From assembly GCF_001667035.1 (NCBI RefSeq), contig NZ_LZIR01000046.1, positions 1-62,530 on the forward strand: a stretch of 62,530 bases of DNA. The letters are read 5' to 3'. How positions within the stretch are numbered: the stretch's first letter is position 1; every line of letters begins with the position of its first letter. Positions 23,933 to 32,672 of this stretch are shown in pieces. Both the position numbers and the translations under genes were made by a program. A model generated the notes under the pieces. The model did not search any database. It was not told where the DNA came from and saw nothing but the letters and a program-made list of their open reading frames with translations. The DNA is from Mycobacterium sp. 852002-51057_SCH5723018 (GTDB lineage Bacteria > Actinomycetota > Actinomycetes > Mycobacteriales > Mycobacteriaceae).

Positions 23933-24122
23933 GCGGGCTTTGAATGCCGCCGGCTGGGTATAACCGGACACGCCGCCCGTGACACGCCGGTAGATTGGGC
24001 GTCAACACCGACGCCGGTGAGCTGCACAGATCAACGAGAACTGGCTCACAACGCGGCGCTTACGTTTTGGCTACCGCCCGTTCATACGCGACAATGCCGG
24101 ATGGCCAAGAAGGGACCGACGA

Positions 24123-25463
24123 ATGGTTGAACTCGGCAATCTGGCGGGGACGCGTGGCGCGCAGTGGATCGCGCGGCCGCCGCACGAGGAATTGCGGCGC
24201 AAGGTGCGCCCGCTGCTGCCCTCGGACGACCCGTTCTACCAGCCGCCGCCCGGCTATCAGCACGCCGAGCCGGGCACGGTGCTGCGCTCGCGGGAAGTCG
24301 AGCTGGCGTTCCTGGGCCTGATCCCGCAGCCGGTCACCGCGATTCAGTTGCTTTACCGCACGATGGACATGAACGGCGAGCCGGAAGCCACGGCGACGAC
24401 CGTGATCGTTCCGGCCGGACGCGCGCCCGGGCAGAGCTGCCCGCTGCTGTCCTACCAGTGCGCGATCGACGCGATGGCGTCGCGCTGCTTCCCGTCCTAC
24501 GCGCTGCGGCGCAGGGCCAAGGCGCTCGGCGCGCTGAGCCAGTTCGAGTTCTTGCTGATCAGCGCCGCCGTCGCCGAAGGCTGGGCCGTCTCGGTGCCCG
24601 ACCACGAGGGCATCCAGGGTTCGTGGGGCGCGCCCTATGAGCCCGGCTACCGCGTCCTGGACGGGATCCGGGCGGCCCTGAGCTCCGAGCTGCTCGCCCT
24701 GAACCCGTCGGCGCCCATCGGGTTGTGGGGCTATTCCGGCGGTGGGCTGGCCAGCGCGTGGGCCGCCGAAATGTGCGGCGAATACGCGCCCGAACTCGAC
24801 ATCGTCGGGGCCGTGCTCGGCTCGCCCGTCGGCGACCTCGGGCACACCTTCCGCCGGCTCAACGGGACCTTCCTCGCCGGCCTCCCCGCGCTGGTGGTGG
24901 CCGCGCTCGCCCACATCTACCCCGACCTCGACCGGATGATCCGGAAGCACACCAACGAGGAGGGGCGCGCCCTGCTCGACTCGCTGGAGAACATGACGAC
25001 CGTGCAAGCCGTCCTGAAGATGGCCGGCAAGAACATGGGCGACTATCTCGACGAGCCGCTCGAAGAGATCCTGTCCACGCCCGAGATCACGCACGTCTTC
25101 GACAGCATCAAGCTGGGCGCGGCGGTGCCCACGCCGCCGGTGCTGATCGTGCAGGCGGTACACGACTACCTGATCGACGTGCACGACATCGACCAGCTCG
25201 CGCACGCCTATTCGGCCGGCGGCGCCAGCGTCACCTACCACCGGGACGCGTTCAACGAACACATCTGCCTGCACCCGCTGTCGGCCCCGATGACGCTGCG
25301 CTGGCTCACCGACCGGTTCGCCCGCCGGCCCCTGACCGAGCACCTCATCAGGACGACGTGGCCGACGATGTTCAACCCGATGACCTACGCCGGCATGGCA
25401 CGACTGGCCAAGATCGCCGCCAAGGTGATCACCGGCAGGAAGATCCCGCACCGCCCGCTATGA
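24123..25463 (+). CDS. Lip-family (secretory lipase type) alpha/beta hydrolase
   Basis: A 446-residue protein equal in length to M. tuberculosis Rv1592c, with the same neighbours. It belongs to the LIP family of lipases. The nucleophile elbow is [14 protein letters not shown] with Ser at about residue 206, an acid is likely in [13 protein letters not shown], and the histidine in [12 protein letters not shown]. No clear signal peptide is visible. AAGGGA lies about 7 bases before the ATG. The 3' end overlaps the DUF2567 gene by 6 bases. Substrate not known. Confidence 0.87.
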   Translation: MVELGNLAGTRGAQWIARPPHEELRRKVRPLLPSDDPFYQPPPGYQHAEPGTVLRSREVELAFLGLIPQPVTAIQLLYRTMDMNGEPEATATTVIVPAGRAPGQSCPLLSYQCAIDAMASRCFPSYALRRRAKALGALSQFEFLLISAAVAEGWAVSVPDHEGIQGSWGAPYEPGYRVLDGIRAALSSELLALNPSAPIGLWGYSGGGLASAWAAEMCGEYAPELDIVGAVLGSPVGDLGHTFRRLNGTFLAGLPALVVAALAHIYPDLDRMIRKHTNEEGRALLDSLENMTTVQAVLKMAGKNMGDYLDEPLEEILSTPEITHVFDSIKLGAAVPTPPVLIVQAVHDYLIDVHDIDQLAHAYSAGGASVTYHRDAFNEHICLHPLSAPMTLRWLTDRFARRPLTEHLIRTTWPTMFNPMTYAGMARLAKIAAKVITGRKIPHRPL

Positions 25464-26099
25464 CACCGCGGCTTCCGGCGCCTCCGGCTCCATCGGCGCC
25501 GCGGGCGAGGGCCGACCGGTCACCGGAAGCGCCCCGAGGTCGTCGCGGGCATCGGCGGCCGCCAGCACGGCATACACCAGCGCCGCGATGCCGGCGGGCC
25601 ACATCAACGTCACCGCCACCTGCAGCGGCCCGTGGGAGAAGAACACCGGCGGCGCCTGGATGACGTAGGCCACCGACGGCTTTCCCAACAGCGGCACCGC
25701 ATCGAAGTCGACGGCGCCGTAGCCGAGCCGCACCAACAGCGCCCCGGTCCCCGCGGCGGCCGGCGCCGCCACCACCATGCCGATCGACAGCCCGGCGACC
25801 ATCGCGGGCCCCCGGTGCGCGCGCCACTGCCACACCAGCGCCGCCGCCACCACCGCCAGCACCGTCAACAGGCCCAGCATCAGGCAGGGCGCGTCGAAGA
25901 AGTGCTCGGATTCGGCGCCCAGGTAGTCGTGGACGCGTTCGCCCGCGCGGGTGATGGCCACCACCGCGCGGATCGGCGGGGCGATCCAGGCCCACATGCC
26001 GCCGAGCGCCGCGCCGGTCACGGCCACGCCCAGTGCCGCAATGACGATCGCGCGCATCCGCGACCTGTGCGGTACGGATGCCTCAGGCCTCTGGGTCAC
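25458..26099 (-). CDS. DUF2567 membrane protein
   Basis: A 213-residue product resembling M. tuberculosis Rv1591. Four hydrophobic segments are visible: [56 protein letters not shown] and [17 protein letters not shown]. An extracytoplasmic stretch between helices 1 and 2 carries [11 protein letters not shown]. The ATG overlaps the bsaP stop (ATGA), so it is the third gene of the bioB operon. Role unknown; co-transcription hints at biotin-related or membrane housekeeping. Confidence 0.82.
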   Translation of the reverse strand: MTQRPEASVPHRSRMRAIVIAALGVAVTGAALGGMWAWIAPPIRAVVAITRAGERVHDYLGAESEHFFDAPCLMLGLLTVLAVVAAALVWQWRAHRGPAMVAGLSIGMVVAAPAAAGTGALLVRLGYGAVDFDAVPLLGKPSVAYVIQAPPVFFSHGPLQVAVTLMWPAGIAALVYAVLAAADARDDLGALPVTGRPSPAAPMEPEAPEAAVS

Positions 26100-26323
26100 C
26101 GCTGCGCCTCCAGGTCGGCCGAGTCAACCCGCCCGTGCCGCGAGCACTGTGCCCGCCACCCGTCGGGACGCACCTGAACCACCATCCGGCGCCCGCATTC
26201 CGCGCAGAACCGGGGCGGCTCGAGGCCCAGCTGCGCCGCCGTCGGCACGGCAGTGCCCCCCAATTCCCCGGTGTAGACGTTGTAGATGCCCGCGCTCACC
26301 GGAGCGCCCAGATCCCCAACCAC
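26096..26323 (-). CDS. bsaP: Biotin synthase auxiliary protein
   Basis: A 75-residue protein equivalent to M. tuberculosis Rv1590, shown for mycobacteria to be needed by BioB for turning dethiobiotin into biotin. It has an N-terminal YNVYTGE segment and a small metal-binding-like core [12 protein letters not shown]...AQCSRHGR with three cysteines and a His. It sits 26 bases downstream of bioB and overlaps the DUF2567 gene. Identification rests on context plus the cysteine pattern. Confidence 0.85.
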   Translation of the reverse strand: MVGDLGAPVSAGIYNVYTGELGGTAVPTAAQLGLEPPRFCAECGRRMVVQVRPDGWRAQCSRHGRVDSADLEAQR

Positions 26324-26349
26324 GGTTTCTCAGTTTCTAACAAGCTGGC

Positions 26350-27399
26350 TTACAAACTCGCATTGAGCGCCTTGAGCGGCATCTGCAGATCCTCGAGCAG
26401 TTCGAGATCGGCTTCGGCGGGGCGGCCGAGGGTGGTCAGATAGTTCCCGACGATGACGGCGTTGATGCCGCCCAGGATGCCCTTCTTGGCGCCCAGATCA
26501 CCCAGGGTGATCTCGCGGCCGCCGGCGAAACGCAACATCGTGCGCGGCAGCGCCAGCCGGAACGCGGCCACCGACTTGAGCGCCTCGCTGGCCGGCAGCA
26601 CCTCGAGGTCGCCGAACGGCGTGCCGGGACGCGGGTTGAGGAAGTTCAACGGCACCTCGTCGGGCCCGAGTTCGGCCAGGTCGGCGGCGAACTCCGCGCG
26701 CTGCTCCAGCGTCTCGCCCATGCCCAGGATGCCGCCGCAGCAGACCTCCATGCCGGCGTCGCGCACCATCGACAGCGTCTCCCAGCGCTCCTCCCAGGTG
26801 TGGGTGGTGACGACGTTGGGGAAAAACGAGCGGGCGGTCTCCAGGTTGTGGTTGTAGCGGTGCACGCCCATCGCCGACAGCCGCTCCACCTGCTCGGCCG
26901 TCAGCATCCCCAGCGAGCAGGCGATGTTGATCTCGACCTCGTTGCGGATCGCCTCGATGCCGGCGGCCACCTGGGTCATCAGCCGCTCGTCGGGTCCGCG
27001 CACCGCGGCCACGATGCAGAACTCGGTGGCGCCGGACTTGGCGGTCTGTTTGGCGGCCTCGACCAGGCTGGGGATGTCCAGCCGGGCGCTGCGCACCGGC
27101 GACGAGAAGAGCCCCGATTGGGAGCAGAAGTGGCAGTCCTCCGGGCAGCCGCCCGTCTTGAGGCTGATGATTCCCTCGACCTCGACCTCGGGGCCACACC
27201 AGCGCATCCGCACCTCGTGGGCCAGCGCCAGCAGCTCGTCGAGGCGGTCGTCGGGCAGCTGGAGCACCCGCAGCACCTGTTCCCGGCTCAAACCCTGCCC
27301 AACTTCGAGCACCTGCTGCCGCGCCACCTCCAGGATGTCGGCTTCGTAGTCGGCTTCGTGGTCGGCTTCGGCTGTCGGTCGAGTTGCCGCTTGAGTCAC
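26350..27399 (-). CDS. bioB: Biotin synthase
   Basis: Radical SAM enzyme inserting sulfur into dethiobiotin. The 349 residues have the radical cluster motif CPEDCHFC, preceded by ISLKTGG and followed by [16 protein letters not shown]; auxiliary-cluster ligands lie in [16 protein letters not shown] and [11 protein letters not shown]. An acidic repeat [11 protein letters not shown] forms part of the variable N-terminus, from near-repeats of tcggcttcg in the DNA. Start is GTG with GGGGAG seven bases upstream. A BioQ-like box lies upstream. Confidence 0.95.
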   Translation of the reverse strand: MTQAATRPTAEADHEADYEADILEVARQQVLEVGQGLSREQVLRVLQLPDDRLDELLALAHEVRMRWCGPEVEVEGIISLKTGGCPEDCHFCSQSGLFSSPVRSARLDIPSLVEAAKQTAKSGATEFCIVAAVRGPDERLMTQVAAGIEAIRNEVEINIACSLGMLTAEQVERLSAMGVHRYNHNLETARSFFPNVVTTHTWEERWETLSMVRDAGMEVCCGGILGMGETLEQRAEFAADLAELGPDEVPLNFLNPRPGTPFGDLEVLPASEALKSVAAFRLALPRTMLRFAGGREITLGDLGAKKGILGGINAVIVGNYLTTLGRPAEADLELLEDLQMPLKALNASL

Positions 27400-27469
27400 C
27401 AGGTGCTCCCCTGCATGTCTGTCCGCGGCCGCGCGGCCGCGCCTGCCACGTCGTCATGGCAGCCTGAAT

Positions 27470-27482
27470 AAAACGGTGTTCA
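27470..27482 (-). promoter_or_regulatory. Candidate BioQ box of bioB
   Basis: On the minus strand TGAACACCGTTTT gives TGAAC-N3-GTTTT, close to the TGAAC-N3-GTTAC pattern of the mycobacterial TetR-type biotin repressor BioQ. It lies about 70 bases upstream of the bioB start, between bioB and the divergent small membrane gene. Confidence 0.5.
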
Positions 27483-27532
27483 AAGTAGGGTAACGGCCGC
27501 ACAACATGGGGCTACGGGGGTATCCCAGCACA

Positions 27533-27766
27533 ATGACTGTTTCGGAGCCTGTTTCCCAGCTTGTTGCCCAGACGCGTCCGAACGTCGAGTACCTGGCCCA
27601 CGTTGACTACGTCGCCCATCACATGCTGCTGCTGGCGATCCCCGCCTTCCTGCCCGCGATCGTCGTCGTCGCCGTGATCCTGTACGTCGCGCTCAAAGAC
27701 CGCCGCAATGGCGGCAAGCCCGACGCTGCGCGCAAAGGCGGCGCCGCCGACGAAAAGCGTGATTGA
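27533..27766 (+). CDS. Small single-helix membrane protein
   Basis: A 77-residue product with an N-terminal segment containing HVDYVAHHML and one strong helix AIPAFLPAIVVVAVILYVAL, followed by a Lys/Arg-rich cytosolic tail (N-out, C-in expected). I do not recognise it by name. It lies between bioB and the polytopic/cupredoxin cluster on the same strand as the latter, so it may belong to that cluster, though a separate promoter-like region follows. ATG at 27533 is preferred over an in-frame ATG at 27506. Confidence 0.65.
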   Translation: MTVSEPVSQLVAQTRPNVEYLAHVDYVAHHMLLLAIPAFLPAIVVVAVILYVALKDRRNGGKPDAARKGGAADEKRD

Positions 27767-27804
27767 CGAGCGCCGAATGGGGGCATTACCAACTCGGTCG
27801 CCAA

Positions 27805-27820
27805 CTTACCTTGAAGTAAG
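27805..27820. promoter_or_regulatory. Inverted repeat and promoter before the cupredoxin cluster
   Basis: CTTAC-N6-GTAAG overlaps a TACCTT hexamer (27807-27812) that fits the -10 pattern; transcription would start near 27819, leaving a leader of about 54 bases before the first large gene. A likely operator for an unlinked regulator. Confidence 0.45.
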
Positions 27821-27872
27821 GAGCGATGGTCGGATGAAATGTCCCGGGACGACCCGGCGCGGTTGAGAGGGC

Positions 27873-29729
27873 ATGACGATGAGTTCAACGCAAATGGTGT
27901 ATCTGGCCGAGCCGGCGGCGCGCGGCGCCGGCCTCAACCAGGTGATCGGACTGTCGATCGCGGCGGTCGTGATAGCCGCGGTGATGCTGTGGGTCGGCCA
28001 CGCCCATCGCACTCACCGGATCCGGTGGTTGACCCGGATCGCCGACAAGTTCGGCGAGAAATTCCACCGCCCCAATTGGGTGGCCCTGCCGGTCCTGGTC
28101 TTCACCACCTCCATCATCTGCGCGTTGTTCGGATTCATCTGGGATGTCAGCTGGCACATCGGCAACGGCCGCGACCCGGGCCCGTTGGCCAACCCGGCGC
28201 ACTACTTCATCATCATCGGCCTGTTCGGGATCTTCGTGGCGGGCATGTTGGCGGTCGTGCTGCCGTTCGAGAAGCCGGGCCCGGCCGCGGTGCGCATCAC
28301 GGGTGACTGGTACGCGCCGGTCGGCGGCGTGCTGATGGCGGGTTGCGGCCTGTACGCCATGATCGGTTTCCCACTCGACGACATCTGGCACCGGATCTTC
28401 GGACAGGACGTAACACTCTGGGGCCCAACGCATCTGATGATGATCGGCGGTGCCTGCTTTTCGCTCTTCTCGGTGCTGATGCTGGAACGCGAGGGCGAGG
28501 CGCAGGAGGCCGCGGCGGCCGGCGAGGTGTTCCACGGCGCGTTCATCACCTTCCTGCGCTACCTGTCCTTCGGCGGATTGTTCATCGGCTTGTCGGTCTA
28601 CCAGATCGAATTCGACTTCGGCGTCCCACAATTCCGGCTGGTGTTCCAGCCGATGTTGATCGCCGCGGCGGCCGCGCTGGCGGCCGTCGCCGCCCGCATC
28701 ACCATGGGCCGGGGCGCAGCGATTATCGCGGCCCTCTTCGCGATCGGCCTGCGCGGCGTGGTCGCGCTGGTGGTCGGGCCCATCCTGGGCGCCCCCATCA
28801 ACTGGTTCCCGCTGTACCTGGGGCCCGCGCTCGTCGTCGAGCTGGTGGCGCTGACTCCGCTGATCAAGCGTCCGATAGCGTTCGGCGCCGTCTCGGGCCT
28901 CGCCGTCGCCACCGCCGGGCTCTGGCTCGAGTCGCTGTGGATCGGCGCGGTGTACCACTACCCGTGGCCGACGAGGATATGGGGCGAGGCGCTGGCAATG
29001 TCGGTGCCGGTGGCCGTGTTGACCGGCGTGTGTGGCGCGATGTTCGGCATGGTGCTCACCGCCCAACGCCTCCCCGGGCGCCGGCTGGGCATCGCGGCCG
29101 TGGTGCTGACCGTGCTGGTGATCGGCGGCGCGGTGGCCAACGGGCTGCATATCGTCGTGCCGCGACAGAACACCGCCACGGTCACTTTGACGGACCAGCC
29201 CAGCCCTCCGGGTCAGCGCATGGTGTCCGCGGATGTGCAGCTCACCCCGCCCGGCATGGTCAGCGACGATCCGGACTGGCTGACGACCCTGTCCTGGCAG
29301 GGACGGATGGAGAACCAGCGCGGCCTGGTCATCGACCGGCTCAGCAAGGTCGGCCCGGGCCATTACCGGTCCACCCAGCCGATCCCGGTCTGGGGATCGT
29401 GGAAGACGCTGCTGCGGGTCCAGGACGGTTACACGTTGACGGCCGTGCCGATTTACGAACCGGCCGACGACGCCATCCCCGCGCCCGAGGTTCCCGCGTT
29501 GGCGTCCAGCACCCGGCCGTTCGTCCTGGAGGTCACCATCCTGCAGCGCGAACGCGACCAGAACTCGCCGGCCTGGTTGTTCACCGCCGGCGGGATCGTG
29601 GTGCTCATCCTGACGCTGATGGTGATCTCGGCCCTCACCTGGGGTGCCGGGCGCCTGAACAACGCCGAGGGCGCGCCGGAGCCGGTTGAGGACAAACAGC
29701 CCCTGCCGGGCGCTCCTAAGGCGGCTTAA
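27873..29729 (+). CDS. Polytopic membrane protein with duplicated DxxWH...H motif
   Basis: A 618-residue protein, not recognised by name. About eleven to twelve hydrophobic segments fill residues 22-430, then an outer domain of about 130 residues and a last helix (WLFTAGGIVVLILTLMVISAL), ending in a charged tail. Two similar segments stand out: D91-V-S-W-H95 with GRD and H110, and D169-D-I-W-H173 with GQD and H187, each at a membrane edge, like paired metal or haem sites. The outer domain (GHYRSTQPIPVWGSWKTLLRV) recalls the YtkA/FixH/CopC type. AGAGGG precedes the ATG. It is followed after 3 bases by a cupredoxin gene. Role unknown; a redox or metal function is inferred. Confidence 0.8.
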   Translation: MTMSSTQMVYLAEPAARGAGLNQVIGLSIAAVVIAAVMLWVGHAHRTHRIRWLTRIADKFGEKFHRPNWVALPVLVFTTSIICALFGFIWDVSWHIGNGRDPGPLANPAHYFIIIGLFGIFVAGMLAVVLPFEKPGPAAVRITGDWYAPVGGVLMAGCGLYAMIGFPLDDIWHRIFGQDVTLWGPTHLMMIGGACFSLFSVLMLEREGEAQEAAAAGEVFHGAFITFLRYLSFGGLFIGLSVYQIEFDFGVPQFRLVFQPMLIAAAAALAAVAARITMGRGAAIIAALFAIGLRGVVALVVGPILGAPINWFPLYLGPALVVELVALTPLIKRPIAFGAVSGLAVATAGLWLESLWIGAVYHYPWPTRIWGEALAMSVPVAVLTGVCGAMFGMVLTAQRLPGRRLGIAAVVLTVLVIGGAVANGLHIVVPRQNTATVTLTDQPSPPGQRMVSADVQLTPPGMVSDDPDWLTTLSWQGRMENQRGLVIDRLSKVGPGHYRSTQPIPVWGSWKTLLRVQDGYTLTAVPIYEPADDAIPAPEVPALASSTRPFVLEVTILQRERDQNSPAWLFTAGGIVVLILTLMVISALTWGAGRLNNAEGAPEPVEDKQPLPGAPKAA

Positions 29730-29732
29730 GGG

Positions 29733-30119
29733 ATGAGGTTTCCTAGCACCCTCGCCATCGTGTGGGTGGTGGCACTCATGTGGGCCCTGATCGGGTGCGG
29801 CGGTGCGCACAACCAGACCCAGGGCCAGCCGCAAGGCCAGTCCCCCGCCGGGGGCCCGGTCGTCGACGTCACCATCGCCAAGGGACAGGTCACCCCCACC
29901 AACACCACGCTGCAGGCCAAGGTGGGCCAGCCGATCACCCTGCGGGTCACCAGCGACGCCGCCGACGAGCTGCACGTGCACTCCACCCCCGACCACAAGT
30001 TCCAGGTCGCGGCCGCACCCAACCAAACCTTCCAGTTCAGCGTCGACGTCCCCGGCAACGTCGAGGTGGAGCTGCACCATCTGGACCGCACGATCGCGAC
30101 GATCCAAGTCCAACCGTGA
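29733..30119 (+). CDS. Cupredoxin-like lipoprotein
   Basis: A 128-residue exported protein. The signal sequence ends in a lipobox ALIGC, so the mature form would be lipid-anchored at Cys22-Cys23 after Lgt action. After a Gln/Pro linker comes a beta-sandwich of the cupredoxin/EfeO-N type: VVDVTIAKGQVTPTNTTLQA, LRVTSDAADELHVHSTPDHKF, FSVDVPGNVEVELHHLDRTIA. Histidines in HVHSTPDH and ELHHL are candidate copper ligands; no cysteine ligand is present, so a classical blue site is unlikely. The stop overlaps the next GTG. Confidence 0.82.
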   Translation: MRFPSTLAIVWVVALMWALIGCGGAHNQTQGQPQGQSPAGGPVVDVTIAKGQVTPTNTTLQAKVGQPITLRVTSDAADELHVHSTPDHKFQVAAAPNQTFQFSVDVPGNVEVELHHLDRTIATIQVQP

Positions 30120-31480
30120 GCGCCCGCGGCGCGACGGTGGTGCTCGCGCACGGTCTCGGCGGTTCCGGCGACCTTCCGGTGCCGTACATGTACGCGATGG
30201 TCGGGGCCGCCTGGGCGCTGACGTTCACGTTCGCGCTGGTGGCGTTCGCGTGGCGGCGACCGCGGTTTGACCCGCTCAAGCCGGGCCACCCGCTGCCCGG
30301 GTGGGTGACCGCGCTGGTCGACGCGCGCGCGACCCGCTGGATCGCCGCCGGGGTGGCGCTGGTTTTCGCGGTGTGGGTGGTGCTCGCCGGGGTGTGCGGT
30401 CCCCAGTCGGAGTCGAACGGCCTGCTCGGCGCGTTCTATGTGCTGCTGTGGGTCGGGCTGGTGGCGCTGTCGCTGGCGTTCGGCCCGGTGTGGCGGGTGA
30501 TCTCGCCGATGCGCACGGTCTATCTGCTGCTGCGGCGCGGCACACCGCAGCGCCTCGGCCGGCCGAGGCTGCCCTATCCCGAGGGGTGGGGATACCGCCC
30601 GGCCGCGCTGGGCCTGTTCGCCTTCGTGTGGATGGAACTCGCCAGCCCCAACTCGGCATCGCTGCCCTGGGTGAAGACCTGGCTGCTCGTATACGCCGTG
30701 GCGATGCTGGTCGGGGCGTGGTTGTGCGGGCAGCGCTGGCTGGCACGGGCCGACCCGTTCGGTGCGTACAGCATGGCGGTGTCGCGGCTGTGCCCGTTTC
30801 GCCGCAACCCGGACACCGGGAAGATCGTGATCGGCAACCCGCTGGACCATCTGCCGTCGCTGCCGGTGCGGCCCGGCGTCGTGGTGATGCTGGCGGTCCT
30901 GCTCGGGTCGACCGCGTTCGACAGCTTCTCCGGCTCGCCGACGTGGCGCGGGTTCGCCGATCGGCTCACGCGTGGCTCGGGGCTGTCACCGACGCTGTCG
31001 TCGTCGGCGCTGCGGACCGTCGGGCTGATCGTGTTCATTTCGGTTGTGGCCGTGACCTTTTCGCTGGCCGCGCGCGCCACCGGCGGCGTCGACCGTGAGC
31101 AACGCCGCGCGCTGCCCGGCCAGATGGCGCATTCGTTGATCCCGATCGTGGTGGGCTACATCTTCGCGCACTACCTGACCTACCTCGTGGAGCGCGGACA
31201 GCAGGCCGTCTTCGCGCTGGCCGACCCGTTCGGCCGTGGCTGGAACCCGCTGGGGCTGGCACATCAGCACGTGGCGTATGTGCTCTCCATGCATCCGCCG
31301 GTGCTGGCCGGGATCAAGGTGGCGTGCGTGGTCACCGGGCACATCGTGGCGGTGGTCGCCGCGCACGACAAGGCGCTTCGGCTGCTGCCGGCGGGCCACC
31401 AGCTCACCGGGCAGCTCACCATGATGCTGGTCATGGTGGGCTACACGTTCACGGGCCTGTACCTGCTGTTCGGCGGTTAG
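30116..31480 (+). CDS. Polytopic membrane protein, His-rich, partner of the cupredoxin
   Basis: A 454-residue protein starting at a GTG that overlaps the cupredoxin stop (GTGA). The N-terminus VLAHGLGGSGDLPVPYMY precedes the first helix; about ten helices follow. Histidines cluster near helix ends in the C-terminal third: FAHYLTYL, LAHQHVAYVLSMHPPV, VTGHIVAVVAAHDK, AGHQLTGQ. Similar proteins next to cupredoxins are widespread in actinobacteria but I know of no assigned function. It could handle copper, haem or quinone. The 3' end overlaps the opposite-strand RNA-ligase-like gene by 4 bases. Confidence 0.8.
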   Translation: MSARGATVVLAHGLGGSGDLPVPYMYAMVGAAWALTFTFALVAFAWRRPRFDPLKPGHPLPGWVTALVDARATRWIAAGVALVFAVWVVLAGVCGPQSESNGLLGAFYVLLWVGLVALSLAFGPVWRVISPMRTVYLLLRRGTPQRLGRPRLPYPEGWGYRPAALGLFAFVWMELASPNSASLPWVKTWLLVYAVAMLVGAWLCGQRWLARADPFGAYSMAVSRLCPFRRNPDTGKIVIGNPLDHLPSLPVRPGVVVMLAVLLGSTAFDSFSGSPTWRGFADRLTRGSGLSPTLSSSALRTVGLIVFISVVAVTFSLAARATGGVDREQRRALPGQMAHSLIPIVVGYIFAHYLTYLVERGQQAVFALADPFGRGWNPLGLAHQHVAYVLSMHPPVLAGIKVACVVTGHIVAVVAAHDKALRLLPAGHQLTGQLTMMLVMVGYTFTGLYLLFGG

Positions 31481-31983
31481 AGCAGGTATTCGACCTTCTT
31501 GTTGCCGTCCCAGCGGCGCAGGCCGGCGAAGTGGCCGTCGATCTGCGAAGGCCGGCCCGCGATGCGCAACGCCCGGCCCAGGTGATGGCCGCCGACGCGG
31601 CGGGCCAGCGTGACGTGCGCGGTCCACTGACCGGGCAGGCTGTTGGCCATCGGCGCCGGCGCCAGGTGCGGCAGGCAGAGCCGGTGCACCTCGGCGTGCA
31701 GGACCAGCAGCTCGCCCGTGGGCACGATGAGCCGCGCGAAGACGACGCTGGCCCGGCCGAACAGCACCGGCGCGCCGACCGCGCAGCGCAGCGGCAAACG
31801 TCGGGCGACCGGTCTCAGCAGCTCGTCGACGTCCGGGTCGATGCGTTCGGCGACGACCAGGGTCACGTGCGGGCGGCTGGCCGGCGCCTGGCTCGGGATG
31901 CCGGCGCCGGCCAGGCCCTCCCAGATGTGGCGGATCGCCGCCTCGGTGTCGGGGTCGAAGACCAGCTCTATCGAATGCACCAT
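31477..31983 (-). CDS. 2'-5' RNA ligase / LigT-like phosphoesterase family protein
   Basis: A 168-residue 2H-superfamily protein equivalent to M. tuberculosis Rv1571. Both active-site motifs are present, RPHVTLV (about residue 39) and TAHVTLA (about residue 123), so the catalytic His/Thr pairs are intact. The ATG shares one base with the bioD stop (TGATG), which makes it the last gene of bioF-bioD. Members act on 2'-5' or cyclic phosphodiester bonds; the substrate and any biotin link are unknown. Confidence 0.85.
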   Translation of the reverse strand: MVHSIELVFDPDTEAAIRHIWEGLAGAGIPSQAPASRPHVTLVVAERIDPDVDELLRPVARRLPLRCAVGAPVLFGRASVVFARLIVPTGELLVLHAEVHRLCLPHLAPAPMANSLPGQWTAHVTLARRVGGHHLGRALRIAGRPSQIDGHFAGLRRWDGNKKVEYLL

Positions 31984-32663
31984 CAGCGGGCCAACGAGGT
32001 CACCCAGTCGCGGTCGAACGCGGCGGCGCTCATGGCCGCGAAGCCGGCGGAGTCCAGCGCCGCGGCCCCGGCCGGCAGCGCGGCCCGCACCGGCGCGAGC
32101 CCGGCCAGCGCGGACCGGTTGGAGGCCTCCACCAACCCGGGCTCGTCGGGCCAGCTGCCGATCACCAGGCCCGCGCACGCAACACCTTGCGTCGCAAGCG
32201 CTTCCCGCGTGAGGGCGGTGTGGTTGAGGGTGCCCAGCTCCGCGGCGACCACGACCAGCGCGGCGGCGCGAAGCTCGACCGCGAGATCGCGCAGCGTGAC
32301 GCCCCCGTCGGCGAGTTCCACCAGCAGCCCGCCGGCCCCCTCGACCAGGGTGAGCCGGCCCGGGCGGTCCAGCCCGCGGATGAGCCCCACCAGCTGGCCG
32401 GCGGTGGGCAGCGCCGCCCCGGCCTGCTCGGCGGCGGTCGCGGGCGCCAGCGGCCGCGGGTACCTGGCCAACGCGGCCAGCTCGGTCACCCCGGACAGCC
32501 GCGCCACCTCGGCGAGGTCGTCGTCGCCGACATCGGTGCCGGTCTGAACGGGTTTGCACACGGCCACGTCGATGCCGGCCTGGCGGGCGTGGCTGGCCAG
32601 CGCCGCAGTGACGACCGTCTTACCGACCCCGGTGCCGGTACCCGTGACGACCAGGACGGTCAA
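31983..32663 (-). CDS. bioD: Dethiobiotin synthetase
   Basis: ATP-dependent carboxylation of DAPA to dethiobiotin. The 226-residue P-loop protein starts [20 protein letters not shown], followed by [10 protein letters not shown] with the DAPA-binding lysine, and [12 protein letters not shown]. It follows bioF after 9 bases and leads into the RNA-ligase-like gene. The known mycobacterial preference for CTP cannot be read from the sequence. Confidence 0.95.
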   Translation of the reverse strand: MTVLVVTGTGTGVGKTVVTAALASHARQAGIDVAVCKPVQTGTDVGDDDLAEVARLSGVTELAALARYPRPLAPATAAEQAGAALPTAGQLVGLIRGLDRPGRLTLVEGAGGLLVELADGGVTLRDLAVELRAAALVVVAAELGTLNHTALTREALATQGVACAGLVIGSWPDEPGLVEASNRSALAGLAPVRAALPAGAAALDSAGFAAMSAAAFDRDWVTSLAR

Positions 32664-32672
32664 CGGCGACCC

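Noticed and set aside
27885..30113. Very long minus-strand frame (742 codons) opposite the membrane cluster
   Set aside because: His/Arg/Gln-rich, no domain, no ribosome site; explained by third-position GC bias of the opposite-strand genes.
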